The position numbers were made by a program, and so were the translations under genes. Below are positions 1-7,982 of a stretch of DNA of 64,000 bases, piece by piece. Location: the NCBI GenBank assembly GCA_030536515.1, contig JAUNPV010000001.1, positions 124,001-188,000 of the forward strand. The letters run 5' to 3'. Numbering within the stretch: position 1 is the first letter of the stretch; each line of letters begins with the position of its first letter. This stretch comes from Eubacteriales bacterium (lineage in GTDB: Bacteria; Bacillota; Clostridia; Oscillospirales; Oscillospiraceae). The notes under the pieces were generated by a model. It worked only from the letters and a program-made list of their open reading frames with translations. It was not told the origin of the DNA and did not search any database.

Positions 1-1
1 C

Positions 2-670
2 GGAGCCCTCCAGTCCGCTGCCGCTGCCACTGCCGACATTCCCATCCTGGGCACCTCCGTCACCGAATACGGCGTGGCCATGGGCATTCCCGACTTTAAC
101 GGCACCGTCGGCGGCAACATCTCCGGCACCTCCGACCTGGCCCCTCTGGATGAGCAGGCCAAGATGGTCACCGAGTGGTTCCCCGAGGCCAAGACCGTGG
201 GCCTGCTGTACTGCTCCGGCGAGGCCAACTCCAAGTACCAGGTGGACACCGTCAAGGCCTACCTGGAGGACATGGGCCTGACGTGCACCCTGTACGCCTT
301 CACCGACGGCAGCGACATGGCCGCCGTGACCCAGGCTGCTGTGGACAGCTCTGACGTGCTCTACATCCCCACCGACAACGCCGTGGCCAACGCCACCGGC
401 ATTGTGGACGGCATCTGCCGTGCAGCCGGTGTCCCCGCCATTGTGGGCGAGCAGGGCATCTGCGCCGGCTGCGGCGTGGCCGCCCTGTCCATCAGCTACT
501 ATGACCTGGGTGTCAAGACAGGCGAAATGGCCGCCCAGATTCTGCGGGGCGAGGCGGACATCGCCACCATGCCCATTGCCTACGCCGACAAGGTGACCCC
601 CTGCTACAACGCCGATATGTGCCAGGCCCTGGGCATCACCCCCCTGGCCGGCTACGAGCCCATCGCCTAA
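2..670 (+). CDS. ABC transporter substrate-binding protein (5' truncated)
   Basis: Extracellular binding protein of an ABC importer, cut by the window edge; the frame is open from base 2. The visible 222 residues read like the C-terminal two thirds of the ABC_sub_bind family (COG2984, related to TrpX), with the typical GTSVTEYG, TVGLLYCSGEANS and SYYDLGVKTGEMAAQILRG segments of a type I periplasmic-binding fold. A permease and an ATPase of the matching families follow on the same strand, so the three form one transporter. The ligand cannot be read from sequence; relatives take up tryptophan or other small molecules. A 218-bp spacer full of hairpins separates it from the permease, which may tune the relative expression of binding protein and membrane subunits. 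The family is confident, the substrate unknown. Confidence 0.85.
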   Translation, partial: GALQSAAAATADIPILGTSVTEYGVAMGIPDFNGTVGGNISGTSDLAPLDEQAKMVTEWFPEAKTVGLLYCSGEANSKYQVDTVKAYLEDMGLTCTLYAFTDGSDMAAVTQAAVDSSDVLYIPTDNAVANATGIVDGICRAAGVPAIVGEQGICAGCGVAALSISYYDLGVKTGEMAAQILRGEADIATMPIAYADKVTPCYNADMCQALGITPLAGYEPIA

Positions 671-673
671 CCT

Positions 674-812
674 CGTAGGGAACGGATTCATCCGTTCCAA
701 GTGAAAATTCGGCCTCGATGGGCGAATTTTCACAATGTGCAGCCCGGATAGAAAGGAAAAATCCCCATCGAGGTGATTTTTCCTTTCGGAACGGATGAAT
801 CCGTTCCCTACG
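674..812. repeat. nested inverted-repeat element with complementary loops
   Basis: A 25-bp perfect inverted repeat (674-698 with 788-812) encloses two hairpins: stem 701-711/723-733 and stem 751-763/775-787. Their loops contain CCTCGATGG (713-721) and CCATCGAGG (765-773), which are exact reverse complements. Each outer arm can also fold on itself (GGAACGGAT, two bases, ATCCGTTCC). The element lies between the binding-protein and permease genes. Its outer-arm motif followed by CCCTACGGTGC recurs near 9752-9782. Confidence 0.85.
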
Positions 813-835
813 GTGCCTGCTGCTCTTTCAAATTC

Positions 836-861
836 CGTGGGCGGGAAAATTCCCGCCCACG
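836..861. repeat. 12-bp-stem hairpin before permease
   Basis: CGTGGGCGGGAA, two bases, TTCCCGCCCACG. This perfect stem-loop ends about 14 nt before the CGGAGG ribosome site of the permease gene. There is no T-run, so it is not a classical terminator; it may stabilise the mRNA end or help set translation. Confidence 0.7.
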
Positions 862-888
862 AATCCTGATATTTCGGAGGAATCCTCA

Positions 889-1824
889 ATGACGAGCTTT
901 GTCAACGCCCTGCCGGGGGCCGTGGCCCAGGGGCTGATCTGGGGCATTATGGCCATCGGCCTTTACATTACCTACAAGCTGCTGGAGGTGTCCGACCTGA
1001 CGGTGGACGGCTCCTTCTGCACCGGCGGCGCTGTGTGCGTCATGCTGATGCTGGCCGGGTGCAATGTGTGGGTGGCGATGCTGGGGGCCATGGGGGCCGG
1101 ACTGCTGGCGGGCCTTGCCACCGGCTTTTTTCACACCATATGCGGCATCCCCGCTATCCTGGCGGGCATTCTTTCCCAGCTGGGCCTGTGGTCGGTGAAC
1201 CTGGCCATTATGGGCATGAAGGCCAACCAGGCCCTGAACGTCAACCACTATGACCTGCTGGTGTCCCTGCGGTATTTGCAGGAGGTGGGCAAGGGCGAAC
1301 GGCCCTTTTTCCAGCACCCGGTGCTGGTGGTGCTGGTGCTGACGGCGGCGGTCATCGGCCTGCTGTACTGGTTCTTCGGCACCGAGCTGGGTGCCTCCAT
1401 CCGGGCCACCGGGGCCAACAGCAATATGGCCCGGGCCCAGGGCATCAACACCAGCTTCAACATCGTGCTGGGTCTGGCCCTGTCCAATGCGCTGGTGGCC
1501 CTGTCCGGGGCGCTGCTGGCCCAGTGGAGCGGCTTTGCGGAGATTTCCATGGGCCGGGGCGCCATTGTCATCGGCCTGGCCGCCATTGTCATCGGCGAGG
1601 CCGCCTTTGGCCGGATTTTCCGGAACTTCGGCTTCAAGCTCCTGGCGGTGTCTCTGGGTGCGGTGATTTACTACATCGTCATCCAGTTCGTTATCAGCAC
1701 CCTGAAAATCGACACCAACTACATGAAGCTGATTTCCGCCCTGATTGTGGCGGTGTTCCTGGCGGTGCCCTACTGGCAGAGCAAGTATTTCAGCCGCAGA
1801 AGCAAGGAGGGCCGTCATGCTTAA
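889..1824 (+). CDS. ABC transporter permease (COG4120 type)
   Basis: Integral membrane subunit of the importer. The 311 residues are almost entirely hydrophobic, with about eight to nine predicted membrane segments and the BPD_transp_2 pattern of the branched-chain amino acid/ribose permease superfamily (DLTVDGSFCTGGAV near residue 35; GAVIYYIVIQFVI near 260). The ATG at 889 is preceded by CGGAGG at 875-880. The gene overlaps the ATPase gene by 8 nt, so the two are translationally coupled. Length is normal for the family. It should pair with the binding protein upstream. Substrate unknown. Confidence 0.88.
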   Translation: MTSFVNALPGAVAQGLIWGIMAIGLYITYKLLEVSDLTVDGSFCTGGAVCVMLMLAGCNVWVAMLGAMGAGLLAGLATGFFHTICGIPAILAGILSQLGLWSVNLAIMGMKANQALNVNHYDLLVSLRYLQEVGKGERPFFQHPVLVVLVLTAAVIGLLYWFFGTELGASIRATGANSNMARAQGINTSFNIVLGLALSNALVALSGALLAQWSGFAEISMGRGAIVIGLAAIVIGEAAFGRIFRNFGFKLLAVSLGAVIYYIVIQFVISTLKIDTNYMKLISALIVAVFLAVPYWQSKYFSRRSKEGRHA

Positions 1825-2611
1825 ACTGGAAAATGTTTGGAAAACCTTCAACAAGGGCACGGTCAATGAGAAAGTAGCCCTGGAAAAATTGAGCTTGGAA
1901 ATGCACGAGGGCGACTTTGTCACCGTCATCGGCGGCAACGGCGCAGGAAAATCCACCATGCTCAACGCCATTGCGGGGGTGTTCCCGGTGGACTCCGGCA
2001 AAATCCTCATCGACGGTGTGGACGTGACGGGCCTGCCGGAATACAAGCGGGCCGCCTACATCGGCCGGGTGTTCCAGGACCCCATGATGGGCACTGCCGC
2101 CACCATGCAGATTGAGGAAAATCTGGCCCTGGCCGCCCGCCGGGGAAAGCGCCGGACCCTCCGCACTGGCATCACCCGGGAGGAGCGGGCGGATTACCGG
2201 GAGCAGCTGAAAATTCTGGGCCTGGGCCTGGAAAACCGGATGACCGCCAAGGTAGGGCTCCTGTCCGGCGGCCAGCGTCAGGCGCTGACGCTGCTGATGG
2301 CCACCCTCCAGCGGCCCAAGCTGCTGCTGCTGGACGAGCACACCGCCGCTCTGGACCCGAAAACCGCCGCCAAGGTCCTGGAGGCCACCCAGCGCATTGT
2401 GGAAAAGGATAATCTGACCACCCTGATGATTACCCATAATATGCGCGACGCCATCGCCTACGGCAACCGCCTGGTGATGATGTACAACGGTCACGTGGTG
2501 GTGGACGTGTCCGGCGAGAAAAAGAAAAACCTCACCGTGGAGCAGCTGCTGAACCTGTTCAGCCAGGCCTCAGGCTCCGACGAGGTGGACGACAAGCTGG
2601 TGCTGTCGTAA
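1817..2611 (+). CDS. ABC transporter ATP-binding protein (COG1101 type)
   Basis: Cytoplasmic ATPase that powers the importer. It shows Walker A GGNGAGKST near residue 38, signature LSGGQRQAL near 155, Walker B LLLLDEHTA near 175 and the switch histidine in LMITHNMRDA. The start was set at 1817, where MLKLENVWKTF follows AGGAGGG; upstream in-frame codons lie inside the permease. The 264-residue length is normal. It ends in a short C-terminal tail (QASGSDEVDDKLVLS) and is followed immediately by a strong terminator, marking the end of this operon. Confidence 0.92.
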   Translation: MLKLENVWKTFNKGTVNEKVALEKLSLEMHEGDFVTVIGGNGAGKSTMLNAIAGVFPVDSGKILIDGVDVTGLPEYKRAAYIGRVFQDPMMGTAATMQIEENLALAARRGKRRTLRTGITREERADYREQLKILGLGLENRMTAKVGLLSGGQRQALTLLMATLQRPKLLLLDEHTAALDPKTAAKVLEATQRIVEKDNLTTLMITHNMRDAIAYGNRLVMMYNGHVVVDVSGEKKKNLTVEQLLNLFSQASGSDEVDDKLVLS

Positions 2612-2621
2612 AAGAAACAGT

Positions 2622-2652
2622 ACGGGAGGGTCATTTGACCCTCCCGTTTTCT
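2622..2652 (+). terminator. rho-independent terminator after ABC operon
   Basis: ACGGGAGGGTCA, TT, TGACCCTCCCGT followed by TTTTC. Perfect 12-bp stem 11 nt after the ATPase stop codon. Confidence 0.9.
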
Positions 2653-2689
2653 ATATCAAAGGCAGAAAAAGCGGCAAAGCCGCAAAAAA

Positions 2690-2860
2690 CCTTCCCCCGG
2701 GGGGAAGGTGGCCCGGCGTAAGCCGGGTCGGATGAGGAATGCGGGCGATAACCTTAACTGTTGAATCGGTCCGTGCCTGCTGACGGGTATCGTCTGCCGT
2801 TCAGCAAGCACGTACGTCTGCAACAACCAGCAGCCCGCATTCCTCATCTGCCCCAGTGCG
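2690..2860. repeat. CCTTCCCC intergenic element, copy A
   Basis: Begins with CCTTCCCCCGGGGGGAAGG, then GGCCCGGCGTAAGCCGG, then GGATGAGGAATGCGGG, an approximately 100-nt variable centre, and the inverted CCCGCATTCCTCATCTG. The right outer hairpin seen in other copies is missing, so this copy is decayed. It fills most of the 330-bp gap before the VanY gene. A GGCGGCC-type hairpin ending in GCCGCCCTACGGTG (about 2891-2922) follows. Same subfamily as copies B and C. Confidence 0.8.
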
Positions 2861-2940
2861 TCGCCGGGAGTGATTAGGCATCGGACGCTGCGGCGGCCTG
2901 GGGGCAGGCCGCCCTACGGTGCGGGGAAGGCATTTTGGCG

Positions 2941-4287
2941 TTACCCCTTCACCGGCTCTGCGCCCAGGTATTCTTCCAGGCACAGGCCGTTTTCCTTCAA
3001 ATCCAGGGCAATCTCCCGGCCCACGTAGCGGAAGTGCCAGGGCTCGTCGATGATGCCGGTGATTTGCTCCTTTTCGGCGGTGTAGCGGCGGATGAAGCCG
3101 TAGTCCCAGCAGTGCTCGTTGAACCAGGCCACGGCCTCGTCGCCCACCAGGTCCACCGCCAGGCCCAGCTGGTGCTCAGACGTGCCGGGGATGGCCACAA
3201 ATTCCAGCACCTGCTCCCGGGCCTCCTCGAAGGTCAGCTCCCGGGCCTGCATATATTCCTCGGTGTAGTCCTCCAAAATGGCCTCCTGGCGCTCTTGGGT
3301 CCGGTAGGAGGAGTTCAGCTCGTACTCGATGCCGGCGGCCTCGCAGTCCGATAGCATCTGCATGAGGGCATCATAGCAGGGGGCGGCCACCCGGTGCCAT
3401 TCGTTGATGTCGATGAGCTCCGGGTCGTAGCCCGGGGGCAGGGGATTTTTGCCGTTGACCAGAATCAGCTCCTGGCCCCTGGGGGCAAAGTAGTGCCGCT
3501 GGCCGTCGATGTCCGCCGGGCCAACGGCGGCGTGGCCGTCCTCACAAAAATAGTAGCGGTATTCCCCCTGGTCCATCCAGCCGACCCGGGGCAGGCCCTC
3601 CTCCAGGAAGAAGTAGCGCTGGCCGTCGATGTCCTGCCAGCCCTCGGCGGGCATTCCGTTGGTGAGGTAGTAGGCACGGCCGTTTTCCGTATCCTTCCAG
3701 CCGTGGGTGAGGATGCCGTCGGCCTGGAACTGGAACAGCCGCCCGTCCAGTTCAATCTCCCCGGTGACCATGAGGCCGCTGCCGTCAAAGTAGTAGGTGT
3801 AGCCGTCGATCTCCTGCCAGCCATAGACCGGCTGCCCCTGGGGCAGGTAGTACCGGCCCTCGGGCCGGTCCAGCCAGCCGGTGACCTGGATGCCGTTTTC
3901 GTCAAAGAAATAACGGCCTCCGTCCTTGTCCATCCAGCCGGTGGTCAGCAGGCCGTCGGGGGCAAAGTGGTAGGTCCCCTCCGGGGTCTGCATCCAGCCG
4001 GTGGTGAGGATGCCGCTGTTTTCAAAGTGATAGCGGTTTCCCGCAATGGTCAGCCAGCCGGTCCGGGGGACGCCGGATTCGGACAGAAAATACCGCCCCT
4101 CGGGCAGCTCCAGCCAGCCGGACAGGGGGTGGGCGTGGAAGTCCCGGTAAAACCGGACCCCGTTTTCCTCCACCCAGCCGCTGCGGTCCACATTGTTGTC
4201 ATACCAGACCCAGGCCCCGCCGGCGGTGGCGGCCATCAGCACCAGCGCCAGCACCAGGGGCAGAATCACTCGTCTTAATCGTCGCAT
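2941..4287 (-). CDS. VanY-type D-Ala-D-Ala carboxypeptidase with cell-wall-binding repeats
   Basis: Membrane-anchored or secreted peptidoglycan-trimming enzyme of 448 residues. The N-terminus MRRLRRVILPLVLALVLMA is a signal anchor. Residues about 35-270 hold roughly ten 20-residue glucan/choline-binding-like repeats (GW...G.RYYF...G). The C-terminal 180 residues are a VanY/peptidase M15 domain with SSYRTQ, SEHQLGLAVDL and EPWHFRYVG, which supply the zinc ligands H and D and the catalytic E. The start at 4287 is preceded by CGGAGGAATTCC; a longer frame exists but lacks a ribosome site. It is the last gene of a minus-strand block after an ECF sigma/anti-sigma pair, which suggests envelope-stress control, though a hairpin lies between them. 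Confidence 0.88.
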   Translation of the reverse strand: MRRLRRVILPLVLALVLMAATAGGAWVWYDNNVDRSGWVEENGVRFYRDFHAHPLSGWLELPEGRYFLSESGVPRTGWLTIAGNRYHFENSGILTTGWMQTPEGTYHFAPDGLLTTGWMDKDGGRYFFDENGIQVTGWLDRPEGRYYLPQGQPVYGWQEIDGYTYYFDGSGLMVTGEIELDGRLFQFQADGILTHGWKDTENGRAYYLTNGMPAEGWQDIDGQRYFFLEEGLPRVGWMDQGEYRYYFCEDGHAAVGPADIDGQRHYFAPRGQELILVNGKNPLPPGYDPELIDINEWHRVAAPCYDALMQMLSDCEAAGIEYELNSSYRTQERQEAILEDYTEEYMQARELTFEEAREQVLEFVAIPGTSEHQLGLAVDLVGDEAVAWFNEHCWDYGFIRRYTAEKEQITGIIDEPWHFRYVGREIALDLKENGLCLEEYLGAEPVKG

Positions 4288-4378
4288 GGAATTCCTCCGG
4301 GAATTGTCGATTTTTGTCATTTTACCACTTTTTACCACAATTTGCAAGGACGAGAAAATAAAGAAATTCCTAAATAGT

Positions 4379-4408
4379 ATACCCCACAGGGCCTTTGCCC
4401 TGTGGGGT
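4379..4408. terminator. 14-bp palindromic hairpin between anti-sigma and VanY genes
   Basis: TACCCCACAGGGC, four bases, GCCCTGTGGGGTA. A strong stem without a clear T-run on either side. It probably limits read-through from the sigma/anti-sigma pair into the VanY gene, but could simply be a processing site. Confidence 0.5.
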
Positions 4409-4484
4409 ATTGGATTTCTTCCGGGGAACCGAAAATGCAAATGGTGCGGGGCGGTGTGAAAGAGCTGGCGGCTTTCTGGCCTGG

Positions 4485-5168
4485 TTAACCCCAGTATTCT
4501 TCCAGCTCTTGACTTGCAGGCGGCAGCTCCATGCCCTTTTCCCAGACAAGAACAGCATTGCCGGGGCGGCCCAGGTAAACAGCGGTGATTTCAATTCCGT
4601 CCCCCCAATGCTGCTGCCAGGCGTTTTCCTCGGCCACATCCAACAGCTCATAATCTGGCGGGTAATTGTGGCTGATACGACGGACAGGCTCAATCAGGGA
4701 ACGCATGAGGGGGAAGTATTTTTTGCCGTCCTCGGTTAGTATACTTTTTCCAAAATGGTAGTCAGAGCAGTCGGTCACATTCAGGTGATAGAGAATACGC
4801 CCATCCTCCATGAGACAAACGTTGCTGACTTCCATGACACTCGTCGGGACGGGAATGCACTTCCATCTGGTGGTGGCGAAGTAGATGCCTAATACGAGCG
4901 CACAAAGGGTTAAGGCAATGAGAATGCCTTTATAAAATGCTTTTGCCATAGATTTGACCCACTTTCTTTGTATTTTTTTCAGTGCCTTCAAACCGTCGGC
5001 GTCGTCCACGCTGGCGGTGAGGGCTTCGGTGTTTAATTCCTCAAGCACCCTTTTACAGGCTTCGCAGCCCTCCAGATGCTCCTCCACCAGGCGGCGGCTT
5101 TCCTCGCTGCACACCCCGTCATGGTACAGGGGCAGCAGGTCCTGAGTGACATTGCAGGGCAGCTTCAT
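4485..5168 (-). CDS. anti-sigma factor with zf-HC2 domain
   Basis: Single-pass membrane regulator of 227 residues that should hold the ECF sigma factor inactive. The N-terminus has the HxxxCxxC-type zinc-binding core (LVEEHLEGCEACKRVL, residues about 26-41). One membrane helix follows near residues 88-107 (GILIALTLCALVLGIYFAT), then an approximately 120-residue extracytoplasmic sensor domain I do not recognise. The ATG at 5168 overlaps the sigma stop codon (ATGA), the usual arrangement for a co-translated sigma/anti-sigma pair. A longer in-frame reading exists upstream but lies inside the sigma gene. Confidence 0.85.
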   Translation of the reverse strand: MKLPCNVTQDLLPLYHDGVCSEESRRLVEEHLEGCEACKRVLEELNTEALTASVDDADGLKALKKIQRKWVKSMAKAFYKGILIALTLCALVLGIYFATTRWKCIPVPTSVMEVSNVCLMEDGRILYHLNVTDCSDYHFGKSILTEDGKKYFPLMRSLIEPVRRISHNYPPDYELLDVAEENAWQQHWGDGIEITAVYLGRPGNAVLVWEKGMELPPASQELEEYWG

Positions 5169-5641
5169 TGTAATTCCTCCTTGATTTTTAATCTGGCCCG
5201 GTGATAGGTGACCCGGGCCCAGCTTTCGGTTTTGCCGAAGAGTTTGGCGATTTGGGCGAAGGACAGCTCGCCGAAGGTCCGCAGGGAAAAGATCTCCTTG
5301 TAGGGCTCCTCCATCCGGTGCAGGCACTGGTGGATGGCGAAGGCGCTTTCCTTGCCCAGCAGCCGCTCCTCCAGACTGTCCGGGGCCTCCAGAGCGTCCA
5401 GGTCGGCGTCCCGGTTTAGGTGCTTTTCCCGCTTGCAGTGATTGAAGTATGTATGCTTTGCGATTTGGCACAGCCAGACGTAGACGCTGGAGCGGCCCTG
5501 GAAGGTGTCGATGCTTTGCAGGGCCTTGAAAAAGGTCTCCTGGGTCAGCTCCTCGGCCATGCCCTCGTCCCGGCAAAGGGACAGGCAGTAGCGGTACACG
5601 TCCGCAAAATACCGGCTGTAAACCTCACTGAATTCCGTCAC
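5165..5641 (-). CDS. ECF-type RNA polymerase sigma factor
   Basis: Alternative sigma factor of 158 residues. It has region 2 (YSRYFADVYRYCLSLCRD...EELTQETFFKAL, residues 8-45) and region 4 (EIFSLRTFGELSFAQIAKLFGKTESWARVTYHRARLKIKEEL, near the C-terminus). Region 3 is absent, as expected for ECF factors. Its partner zf-HC2 anti-sigma gene overlaps by 4 nt and a peptidoglycan-modifying enzyme follows, so an envelope-stress role is likely. TGTAAC and GTTGTC words upstream (about 5667-5695 on the minus strand) could be an autoregulated ECF promoter, but spacing is uncertain. Confidence 0.88.
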   Translation of the reverse strand: MTEFSEVYSRYFADVYRYCLSLCRDEGMAEELTQETFFKALQSIDTFQGRSSVYVWLCQIAKHTYFNHCKREKHLNRDADLDALEAPDSLEERLLGKESAFAIHQCLHRMEEPYKEIFSLRTFGELSFAQIAKLFGKTESWARVTYHRARLKIKEELQ

Positions 5642-5738
5642 GTTCTCACCCCTTTCACCTATATGACAACGGACTTATCGTTTCGTTACAGGGAAATTGA
5701 AAAATTTTGAGTATCCTAAAAATACGCACCCCCAATAC

Positions 5739-6000
5739 CTTCCCCCGGGGGGAAGGTGCCCCAGTGCGCACACTGGGGCGGATGAGGAATGCGGGCAGTA
5801 ACTTAACGTGCGGTACAGGTACGGGCTTGCTGGAGGGTATCGTTTACCGTTCAGCAGGCACCAACATTTCTATCATCTGAACTTGCCGCCCGCATTCCTC
5901 ATCCGTCACGCCTACGGCGTGCCACCTTCTCCCCGCAAGGGGGACGCCGCATCCGTAAGCCGCTGAAGCGGCAACGGCTGCGCGGCCCCCGGGGGAAGGT
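5739..6000. repeat. CCTTCCCC intergenic element, copy B
   Basis: Full-length copy: outer hairpin CCTTCCCCCGGGGGGAAGG, stem CCCCAGTG..CACTGGGG, GGATGAGGAATGCGGG, variable centre, then CCCGCATTCCTCATCCG, GTCACGCCTACGGCGTG and a right end CCCCCGGGGGAAGGT. The right part carries an extra insertion (about 5941-5985) rich in GCGGC. Together with the glyQS promoter it accounts for the 468-bp gap between the sigma gene and glyQS. Confidence 0.82.
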
Positions 6001-6036
6001 ATTGCGGCTTTGCGCCGCAGAAGCTGCGATTCCTAC

Positions 6037-6065
6037 TTGATTTACGTCCCAAAACCCTGTATAAT
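6037..6065 (+). promoter_or_regulatory. glyQS promoter
   Basis: TTGATT, 17 nt, TATAAT. The predicted transcription start near 6072 leaves a leader of under 40 nt, so no T-box riboswitch can fit. Confidence 0.85.
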
Positions 6066-6109
6066 AATGTTTCACAAATCAATAATCCAGCCAAATTGGA
6101 GGAAATACA

Positions 6110-7537
6110 ATGAAAAACAGCGAAAAAACCCTGGACATGATTGTGTCCCTGTGCAAGAACCGGGGCTTTGTCTACGCCGGCTCTGAAATCTACGGCGGCC
6201 TGGCAAACTCCTGGGACTACGGCCCTCTGGGCGTGGAGTTCAAGAATAACGTCAAGAAGGCCTGGATGAAGAAGTTCGTCCAGGAGTCCGACTACAACGT
6301 GGGCCTGGACGCCGCCATTTTGATGAACCCCACCACCTGGGTCACCACCGGCCATGTGGGCTCCTTCTCGGACCCCCTGGTTGACTGCAAGGGCTGCGGC
6401 GCCCGGCACCGGGCCGACAAGCTCATCGAGGCTGCTGAGTCCGGCAAGGGTGTCAACGTGGACGCTCTGAGCTTCGAGGAAATGGATGCCTTCGTCGCCC
6501 AGCACGAGGACGTGGTCTGCCCCAACTGCGGCAAGCACAGCTTCACCGCTATCCGGAAGTTTAACCTCATGTTCAAAACCCAGATGGGTGTCACTGAGGA
6601 CTCCACCTCCACCGTGTATCTGCGGCCCGAGACCGCCCAGGGCATTTTCGTCAACTTCGCCAACATCCAGCGGACCACCCGGAAAAAGCTGCCCTTCGGT
6701 GTCTGCCAGGTGGGCAAGGCCTTCCGCAACGAAATCACCCCCGGCAACTTCACCTTCCGGACCCGGGAATTCGAGCAGATGGAGTGCGAGTTCTTCTGCC
6801 AGCCCGGCACGGACCTGGAGTGGTTCGCCTACTGGAAGGACTTCTGCAAGAAGTGGCTGGTGAACCTGGGCATCCAGGAGGAGTCCCTGCGGCTTCGTGA
6901 CCACGAGCCCGCCGAGCTGGCCTTCTACTCCCGGGCCACCACCGACATCGAGTACCAGTTCCCCTTCGGCAGCGGCTGGGGCGAGCTGTGGGGCATTGCC
7001 GACCGGACCAACTACGACCTGGGCCGCCATCAGGAGGCCTCCGGCAAGAGCCTGGAGTACTACGACCAGGAGAAGAACGAGCACTACATCCCCTACGTCA
7101 TCGAGCCTTCCCTGGGCTGCGACCGGGTGGCTCTGGCCTTCCTGTGCGAGGCCTACGACGAGGAGCAGGTGGGCGTGGACAAGAAGGGCAACCCCGACAT
7201 CCGCACCGTCCTGCGGCTGCACCCGGCTCTGGCTCCCTTCAAGGCAGCGGTGCTGCCCCTGAGCAAGAAGCTGTCCCCCAAGGCCGAGGAAATTTATCAT
7301 ATGCTGCAAAAGGACTTCATGGTGGACTTCGACGACGCCGGCTCCATCGGCAAGCGCTACCGCCGTGAAGACGAAATCGGCACCCCCCTGTGCATCACCG
7401 TGGACTTCCAGACCGTTGGCGACGGCGAAACCGAGGCCGACAACTGCGTCACCGTCCGGGACCGGGACACCATGGAGCAGGTGAGAATCCCCATCAGCGA
7501 GCTGAAGGACTATATCGCGAAGAAGTGCGAGTTTTAA
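6110..7537 (+). CDS. glyQS: glycyl-tRNA synthetase, single-chain dimeric type
   Basis: Charges tRNA-Gly with glycine in the cytoplasm; class II synthetase of 475 residues, the normal size for the alpha2 enzyme of Firmicutes. Motif 1 region, the [13 protein letters not shown] zinc-ribbon-like insertion, motif 2 ([24 protein letters not shown], about residues 203-226) and motif 3 ([14 protein letters not shown]) are all present. The C-terminal anticodon-binding domain follows ([18 protein letters not shown] to the end). The start is set by TTGGAGGAAATACA just before the ATG. A consensus promoter directly upstream and a hairpin downstream suggest a single-gene transcript. Confidence 0.97.
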   Translation: MKNSEKTLDMIVSLCKNRGFVYAGSEIYGGLANSWDYGPLGVEFKNNVKKAWMKKFVQESDYNVGLDAAILMNPTTWVTTGHVGSFSDPLVDCKGCGARHRADKLIEAAESGKGVNVDALSFEEMDAFVAQHEDVVCPNCGKHSFTAIRKFNLMFKTQMGVTEDSTSTVYLRPETAQGIFVNFANIQRTTRKKLPFGVCQVGKAFRNEITPGNFTFRTREFEQMECEFFCQPGTDLEWFAYWKDFCKKWLVNLGIQEESLRLRDHEPAELAFYSRATTDIEYQFPFGSGWGELWGIADRTNYDLGRHQEASGKSLEYYDQEKNEHYIPYVIEPSLGCDRVALAFLCEAYDEEQVGVDKKGNPDIRTVLRLHPALAPFKAAVLPLSKKLSPKAEEIYHMLQKDFMVDFDDAGSIGKRYRREDEIGTPLCITVDFQTVGDGETEADNCVTVRDRDTMEQVRIPISELKDYIAKKCEF

Positions 7538-7561
7538 GTTTTCCCTGTCAACACCATAGCA

Positions 7562-7601
7562 AACGGCCCACGCCCGGCAAAAGCCAGGCGTGGGCCGTTC
7601 G
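7562..7601 (+). terminator. hairpin after glyQS
   Basis: ACGGCCCACGCCCGGC, AAAA, GCCAGGCGTGGGCCGT: a 16-bp stem with one mismatch 25 nt after the glyQS stop. It lacks a T-run, so termination efficiency is uncertain. Confidence 0.65.
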
Positions 7602-7638
7602 GCAATGTGCTGCGCCGTCAAAGGACAACAGGACTCGA

Positions 7639-7730
7639 TTGCCGAATTTCCCTTGCGGGGGACGGGAAATTCGTAAGGTGGCATACCAGTTTGTGAACTG
7701 GTATGCGCCAACTGTCCACTGGACAGTTGG
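7639..7730. repeat. run of three adjacent hairpins
   Basis: CGAATTTCCC/GGGAAATTCG (7643-7673), GCATACCAGTT/AACTGGTATGC (7681-7706) and CAACTGTCCA/TGGACAGTTG (7709-7729) follow each other without gaps of more than about 10 nt. They lead into a stretch resembling a tRNA T-arm and acceptor end (about 7739-7772) on the plus strand. Confidence 0.75.
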
Positions 7731-7751
7731 ATTAAATGGGTTCGAGCCCGT

Positions 7752-7815
7752 TGTCTCCACCACAAAAAAACAGCACCCCAAGGGTGCTGTTTTTTTGTGG
7801 TGGAGACAACAGGAC
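7752..7815 (-). terminator. tRNA-Val terminator embedded in a long palindrome
   Basis: Arms TTGTCTCCACCACAAAAAAA.. and the reverse complement match over 28 bp with a 3-nt loop. Read on the minus strand, the tRNA 3' end is followed by ACAGCACCC, TTG, GGGTGCTGT, TTTTTT, a good intrinsic terminator. The palindrome extends back over the CCA end and acceptor strand of the tRNA itself, and the far arm carries a second copy of the tRNA 3' end. Confidence 0.8.
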
Positions 7816-7874
7816 TCGAACCTGTGACCTCATGCGTGTGAAGCATGCGCTCTAACCAGCTGAGCTATGCCTCC
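7798..7874 (-). tRNA. tRNA-Val (anticodon CAC)
   Basis: All four arms fold: acceptor GGAGGCA with TGTCTCC, D-stem GCTC/GAGC, anticodon stem CATGC/GCATG with loop TTCACAC (anticodon CAC reading GTG), T-stem ACAGG/CCTGT with TTCGAGT. The terminal CCA is encoded. A perfect -35/-10 promoter lies just upstream and a terminator just downstream, so it is a single-gene unit. Confidence 0.95.
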
Positions 7875-7891
7875 AGGTTGGAACAGGTTGT

Positions 7892-7919
7892 ATTATACCA
7901 TATTTTTCAGGAATGTCAA
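7892..7919 (-). promoter_or_regulatory. tRNA-Val promoter
   Basis: On the minus strand TTGACA, 16 nt, TATAAT: both hexamers match consensus exactly. Confidence 0.88.
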
Positions 7920-7935
7920 CCCCTTTTTTCTGTGC

Positions 7936-7963
7936 TTGCATTTTGGCGATTTTCTGGTACTAT
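7936..7963 (+). promoter_or_regulatory. sfsA promoter
   Basis: TTGCAT, 16 nt, TACTAT, divergent from the tRNA promoter. Its -10 overlaps the ATG at 7962, which argues against that codon as the sfsA start. Confidence 0.6.
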
Positions 7964-7982
7964 GGTGGCAGAGGTGGTTGTG

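Noticed and set aside
3394..4278. 294-codon plus-strand frame over the VanY gene
   Set aside because: Its composition mirrors the GW repeats of the real minus-strand protein; no ribosome site or family match.
6001..6109. T-box riboswitch upstream of glyQS
   Set aside because: The promoter at 6037-6065 leaves a leader of under 40 nt and there is no specifier stem or anti-terminator.
7681..7772. Second tRNA gene on the plus strand before tRNA-Val
   Set aside because: T-arm and acceptor 3' strand are present, but there is no matching GGAGACA 5' strand, D-arm or anticodon arm; it is a partial inverted copy.
5912..7846. 644-codon open frame antisense to glyQS
   Set aside because: It is a shadow of the GC-rich glyQS gene, with low-complexity composition and no domain; it also crosses repeat copy B and the tRNA terminator.
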